Below are positions 59,923-64,000 of a stretch of DNA of 64,000 bases, in pieces. The notes under the pieces are model-generated. The model was not told where the DNA came from. It searched no databases and was given only the letters and a program-made list of their open reading frames with translations. The first letter of the stretch is position 1, and each line of letters begins with the position of its first letter. This DNA is from Paenibacillus tyrphae (GTDB lineage: Bacteria; Bacillota; Bacilli; Paenibacillales; NBRC-103111). The DNA is taken from NCBI RefSeq assembly GCF_024158745.1, contig NZ_JAMZAW010000002.1, positions 372,001 to 436,000 on the forward strand, written 5' to 3'. The position numbers and the translations under genes were made by a program.

Positions 59923-60806
59923 TATACTTCAACCTCCTTTTTCTTCGTGAGAGACACTTGAATGAGCGTAATGAGCGCCACCACGATGAAGAAAATAAAG
60001 GCCTTCGCCGTTCCTAAGCCGTAGCGGTTGTTGCGGAACGCTTCTTCATAAATATTGAGCGCCACGGATTGCGTCGAGTTGAACGGTCCGCCCTGCGTCA
60101 AGGATACGTTCAGATCGTACATTTTGAACGCCCAGGAGATCGTCAGGAACAAGCAGACGGTAACCGAAGGCATGATCATCGGAATCGTAATGTGGCGCAG
60201 CGCCTGCCAGCGCGTGGCCCCGTCGATGGTCGCCGCTTCCGTCAGCTCCTTCGGCACGTTCGCCAAACCGGCGATATAAATGACCATCAAATAACCGGCC
60301 GTTTGCCATACACTTACAATAATGAGTCCCCAAAACGCCGTCGGGGCATCTCCGAGCCACGGGAGCTGGAAGAAGGCGATTTGGGTCAGCTCGCCGATGG
60401 TCGAGAACCCTTTGATGAAAATAAACTGCCAGATGAACCCGAGCAGCAGTCCGCCGATGACGTTCGGCAGGAAGAAGACCGTCCGCAGCACGTTCCGCGT
60501 TTTGAGCGCCTGGGACAGCAACAGCGCCAGCCCGAAGCCGAGCAGGTTCGCGAGAATAACGCTCGTCACGGTGAACCGCGTCGTAAACCAGAACGCTTTA
60601 TGGAAATCTTTATCCGTCGTTAGGATTTGTTTGAAATTGTCGAGGCCGATCCATTTGACGTTCGACGTGACCCCGTTCCATTCCGTAAACGAATAATACA
60701 TGCTCATGAGAAACGGAACAAGGACAATGAGGCTGAAGAACAGAAAGGCCGGGCCGACAAAGACGGTTTGCTGGAGCATGCCGGATAGCCGCTGTTTCGC
60801 TTTCAT
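59922..60806 (-). CDS. ABC transporter permease, MalF/UgpA type
   Basis: A 294-residue permease with six membrane segments and the EAA loop PKELTEAATIDGATRWQALRHITIPMIMP. It pairs with the MalG-type permease. I chose the ATG at 60806, with AAAGGGGG seven bases upstream; the open frame runs on far upstream on this strand but that part overlaps the divergent kinase gene and is not coding. It opens the transport operon. Confidence 0.93.
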   Translation of the reverse strand: MKAKQRLSGMLQQTVFVGPAFLFFSLIVLVPFLMSMYYSFTEWNGVTSNVKWIGLDNFKQILTTDKDFHKAFWFTTRFTVTSVILANLLGFGLALLLSQALKTRNVLRTVFFLPNVIGGLLLGFIWQFIFIKGFSTIGELTQIAFFQLPWLGDAPTAFWGLIIVSVWQTAGYLMVIYIAGLANVPKELTEAATIDGATRWQALRHITIPMIMPSVTVCLFLTISWAFKMYDLNVSLTQGGPFNSTQSVALNIYEEAFRNNRYGLGTAKAFIFFIVVALITLIQVSLTKKKEVEV

Positions 60807-60974
60807 GGATTTTCCCCCTTTATTTCTTACAATTCGCAGGCCAAGCTGAAAGTATACCCCCAGTATATAAGCCTCAAAAAGCAAAGAACACGCACTCTGG
60901 TGACGTATCAGGTGGAATTTATTGACCTCAACTGGTACAATAGTGGCGCCGACATTTGCGTGGAGGGAATCGCG

Positions 60975-62762
60975 ATGATCCGTAACAGCATCCGGAATAA
61001 ACTGATTGTATTTTTGCTTGCGGCCACCATACTGCCGATTTCCACTTCCATCGTCATGACGTACTATTTTACGAAGCAAAATATTACCCAGGAAACGCTC
61101 CAGACGAATTCCAACTTGATCTATCAAGGCAAGACGAACATTATTAATTATTTGAACGGCATTCATCAGGCCTCGCTCTCGGTGTATAACGACATTGATT
61201 TTTACGAAGCGATCGAAGCCGGGGCCTCCGATTACACGAGCCGCAACGAGATCGTCCGCGGCCTGCAAAGCATCTCCAACGCCGTGAAGGATATCCAGCA
61301 AGTATACTTGTATATCGCAGATACGGATAAATCGTACCTCTGGACGCAAGGGAACATCTACCGCAACGAATCGAGCGGGTCAAAATTCATTCCTCCCGTC
61401 AGCCGGACGGAGGATGTCATTTTGGAGCCGACGCACCCGAGCCATTTGTACGGAACGAGCGGCTTCGGCCCGGTGCCTCCGGCTCCCGCGATCAGCCTGC
61501 ACCGGAAGGTTGTCAGTGCCGTGACCATGAAAAACTTCGGCATTTTATCGATTGACTTTAACTTGAACATGCTCTCTTCCATCTGCGAGCAGCTTTATAA
61601 AAAAGGAGAAGAGCAGCTTTATATCTTGGACAATCAAGGCCACGTTGTTTACGGCCCTGGGCCGCTCGGAACCCGGATCGACGAGCCTTGGGTGACCCAT
61701 CTGCTCAGCTTGTCCGAACCGAGCGGAAGCTTCGAATCGGACAGCGGCGAATTTAAGGGCATTCAAATGTACGAACGCATGACGACGCCTTATATGGAAT
61801 GGACGCTCGTCAAGCGGATTCCGTACGACCGGCTGTACAGCAATGCCAGACAGCTGACGGAAATCAATACGCTCATTCTGATCGGGTTCCTTGTGGTGGT
61901 CATCTCCGCCACGCTATACATTTCGTTCCGCTTTACCGCGCCGATTAAAAAGCTGATCGGATACATCGGAAAAATTCAATCCGGCAACATGCAGGTCGAT
62001 ATTCACGTCAAAGGAAACGACGAGTTCGGCATTCTTGCGAACCGCTTCCGTATCATGATGCAGACGATCAACAACCTGATCACGCAGGAGTACAAGCTGG
62101 AGTTGGCCAACAAGACGAATCAGTTGAAGGCGCTGCAGGCGCAAATCAATCCGCACTTCTTGTACAACTCGCTGCAGTCGATCGGAACGCTTGCCTTGCA
62201 GCACGATGCGCCGCGAATTTATTCGCTCCTGTCGTCGCTCGCCAAAATGATGCGCTACAGCATGAATACCAGCGTCGCCATCGTTCCGTTTGACAGCGAA
62301 GTAAAGCATGTCCGCTCCTATATGGAGCTGCAGATGCAGCGCTTTGAACATCAATTAACCGTGGAGTACGACATTGACGCAGACACCATTCAGGTCCCCG
62401 TGCCCAAGATGATCCTGCAGCCGATTGTAGAAAACTACTTTAAGCATGGATTCGACTCAGGACAAAATACGGGAAAATTGCTGATCGCAAGCCGTGTGGC
62501 GGAGGACGGACGCATGGAAGTGACGGTGACGGACAATGGGAAAGGGATGGCGGAGGAAGAACTGCAGCGCCTGAAAGCGAGACTCGGTTCGCCGTCGGAA
62601 CCTGTGCAGGAAGAGGACAGCATCGGTCTGATCAATGTGGTATCGCGTCTGCGGCTCTATTACAACCATGAAGCGGACATGAGGATCGAGCATCACAAGC
62701 CTTACGGCGTCAAGGTAACGATCCTTATGCCCATGCATATGAAGGAGAACGGGGAGCTATGA
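60975..62762 (+). CDS. YesM-type sensor histidine kinase
   Basis: A 595-residue kinase with two membrane spans (about 12-32 and 299-318), a large extracellular sensing domain (about 35-295), a HAMP-type region, then the His kinase signature LQAQINPHFLYNSLQSIGTLAL with the phospho-accepting His, and a HATPase domain (ILQPIVENYFKHGF, DNGKGM, IGLINVVSRLRLYY). I chose the ATG at 60975, with GGAGGG seven bases upstream. It diverges from the sugar transport genes and overlaps the regulator gene by four bases (ATGA), so the pair is coupled and probably senses the imported sugar. Confidence 0.93.
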   Translation: MIRNSIRNKLIVFLLAATILPISTSIVMTYYFTKQNITQETLQTNSNLIYQGKTNIINYLNGIHQASLSVYNDIDFYEAIEAGASDYTSRNEIVRGLQSISNAVKDIQQVYLYIADTDKSYLWTQGNIYRNESSGSKFIPPVSRTEDVILEPTHPSHLYGTSGFGPVPPAPAISLHRKVVSAVTMKNFGILSIDFNLNMLSSICEQLYKKGEEQLYILDNQGHVVYGPGPLGTRIDEPWVTHLLSLSEPSGSFESDSGEFKGIQMYERMTTPYMEWTLVKRIPYDRLYSNARQLTEINTLILIGFLVVVISATLYISFRFTAPIKKLIGYIGKIQSGNMQVDIHVKGNDEFGILANRFRIMMQTINNLITQEYKLELANKTNQLKALQAQINPHFLYNSLQSIGTLALQHDAPRIYSLLSSLAKMMRYSMNTSVAIVPFDSEVKHVRSYMELQMQRFEHQLTVEYDIDADTIQVPVPKMILQPIVENYFKHGFDSGQNTGKLLIASRVAEDGRMEVTVTDNGKGMAEEELQRLKARLGSPSEPVQEEDSIGLINVVSRLRLYYNHEADMRIEHHKPYGVKVTILMPMHMKENGEL

Positions 62763-64000
62763 AAGCCATCATCGTCGATGATGAAAAACACGTGCGGGAA
62801 GCGATCAAGCTGCTCGTCCGATGGAGCGACTTCGGCATCGATCAGGTGCTGGAAGCCCAGGACGGGCTGGACGCCGTCCGCCAAATCGAGGAGCATCGGC
62901 CGCAGCTCATCTTTACGGACATGATGATGCCCGTCAAGACCGGAATGGAGCTGATGGAATGGCTGCAAAGCCAATACCCGTCCGGCAAAACGATCGTCAT
63001 TAGCGGGCACGACGAATTCGAGCTTGTCCGGCATGCCGTTCAATACGGCGGCGTCGATTACATCTTGAAGCCCATCGATCACGAGCAATTGGCAGCAGCG
63101 GTGGAGAAGGCGGTATCCGCCATCCGGCGCGAAGAATCGGAACGCCGTCTGCAGCAGGCGCGAAATATTGAAATGAATCAGCTCAAGCCGGTCTATTGGG
63201 ACAAAATATTGTCCAACCTGCTGACCGAGCCGAAGCTGTATTCCCAGCACGTCAAAGCGTTGGACGCGGAGTTCGGGCTTGGACCTTCGGTAAAAGAGTG
63301 CCGGATCGCCATCTTGAGCCTGGATACGATGAGCCTCAGCTTCAAGGACAAGTTTATGGCCGATTACGAGCTGCTCTTTTTCTCGCTCACGAACATCTGC
63401 AACGAGCTGCTGTCCGCTCGCGCGTCCAGAGGTCCCCGGCAAGGCATTGCCTACCGGTATTGGAACAGCGACAGCGAAGCGATCCTGCTGCTCTACGGCG
63501 GACTGGACCAGACGCCGGCATTGCTCGAACGCATTCGGGAAGGCATCCGGGACACGGTCCGCAACTGCTTCGATACGGGCGTCAGCCGGGTGCATCCGTT
63601 CCCCGAAGGCTTGACGGCCGCTTATCTTGAAGCCAGGCAGGTGCTTCGCAGACGGAATCTGCTGATCCGGGAGAAGCGCACGCTGATCGCCGGACCCGCA
63701 GCGACGGCGACAAGCAGCCGGCAGCTTTCTTTTACGGATTACGCCGAACCGATCCGGCTCTCGGTGCAGAGCGGCAGCGAGGAGCAGATCCGCCGCGCGG
63801 TCGCCGCGTGGTTCGCGGACGTGCGCAAGCTGGACTCTATCGACATGGAGCAGCTCGAGCATTGGTGGCACGAGTACAATGTCGTGCGCAGCCGCTGGCT
63901 GGCCGAGCTGTTCGAGGGCGACGGGCTCCGCGGCGAGGAGGAGCATAGCGCCCCGTTCGTCGTTCCGCTGGACGAGGAAGGCTTCCTGTCCCTCGACCGC
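62759..64000 (+). CDS. YesN-type AraC-family response regulator (truncated by window edge)
   Basis: At least 414 codons run to the window edge without a stop. The receiver domain is at 1-120: DDE at 7-9, phospho-site Asp54 in FTDMMMP, Lys in ILKPID. A long linker domain follows, as in YesN proteins, whose C-terminus is an AraC-type DNA-binding domain that would lie beyond base 64000. It starts at the ATG that overlaps the kinase stop. It should control the divergent ABC transport operon. Confidence 0.92.
   Translation, partial: MKAIIVDDEKHVREAIKLLVRWSDFGIDQVLEAQDGLDAVRQIEEHRPQLIFTDMMMPVKTGMELMEWLQSQYPSGKTIVISGHDEFELVRHAVQYGGVDYILKPIDHEQLAAAVEKAVSAIRREESERRLQQARNIEMNQLKPVYWDKILSNLLTEPKLYSQHVKALDAEFGLGPSVKECRIAILSLDTMSLSFKDKFMADYELLFFSLTNICNELLSARASRGPRQGIAYRYWNSDSEAILLLYGGLDQTPALLERIREGIRDTVRNCFDTGVSRVHPFPEGLTAAYLEARQVLRRRNLLIREKRTLIAGPAATATSSRQLSFTDYAEPIRLSVQSGSEEQIRRAVAAWFADVRKLDSIDMEQLEHWWHEYNVVRSRWLAELFEGDGLRGEEEHSAPFVVPLDEEGFLSLDR

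Noticed and set aside
62702-63946. Long minus-strand ORF opposite the YesN-type regulator
   Set aside because: It is a shadow of the regulator gene, which has a receiver-domain signature, an ATGA overlap with the kinase gene and no stop to the window end.

Overview
The window looks like a Paenibacillaceae (Paenibacillus-like) chromosome carrying an integrated PBSX-type myovirus prophage. The main clues are the YesM/YesN-type two-component pair beside a carbohydrate ABC transporter, an S-layer-homology (SLH) surface protein, a Bacillus-style deoR/nupC/pdp/deoC locus and a sporulation-type prkA gene. No rRNA, tRNA or CRISPR array was found.

Prophage (1 to about 31,970; left end outside the window). 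From right to left the minus strand carries a RepL-like winged-helix protein, a tyrosine recombinase, terminase small and large subunits, a portal-MuF fusion, a protease-scaffold-capsid fusion, connectors, tail sheath, tube, frameshifted chaperone, tape measure, the xkdP-to-xkdX baseplate set, a tail spike, an SGNH hydrolase, a lysis cassette (XhlA-like, holin, HNH-like, glucosaminidase, M23 peptidase), and at the edge a convergent small secreted protein. At the right end a large serine recombinase is followed immediately by the attachment junction. No repressor or replication module is seen and these probably lie left of the window. The phage sits inside prkA: only the 5' part (293 codons, the last three phage-derived) remains in view.

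Regulation and metabolism (32,000-43,000). An orphan ECF sigma factor, a VanR/VanS-type two-component system, a HutD-family protein and a lactonase-family beta-propeller precede the deoxyribonucleoside locus: deoR, then nupC-pdp-deoC, with a readable promoter and DeoR-type operators.

Cell surface (43,000-54,000). A 1,227-residue SLH protein with carboxypeptidase-regulatory-like repeats, a TPR glycosyltransferase and a 1,002-residue Ig-like repeat protein built from 834-bp units are followed by a DUF2161 nuclease-fold protein, a polysaccharide deacetylase and a thioredoxin-reductase-like flavoprotein.

Transport (54,500-64,000). An MFS permease, an ArsR-type regulator, a flavin reductase-like protein and a sugar ABC transporter (two permeases, one binding lipoprotein) diverge from a YesM/YesN pair whose regulator runs off the right edge.

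Most notable observations: (1) prkA split by a serine-integrase prophage, a possible developmentally excised element; (2) a 204-bp structured intergenic repeat present twice, with compensatory base changes in two stems, a 14-bp flanking direct repeat at one copy, and insertion at transcription terminators; (3) the protease-scaffold-capsid single ORF with an internal ribosome binding site; (4) an A AAA AAC slippery site and an intrinsic terminator just upstream of the tape-measure gene; (5) a pair of GGTAAA-N5-TTTACC operators 32 bp apart and a 24-bp recombinase-type palindrome next to the tyrosine recombinase.
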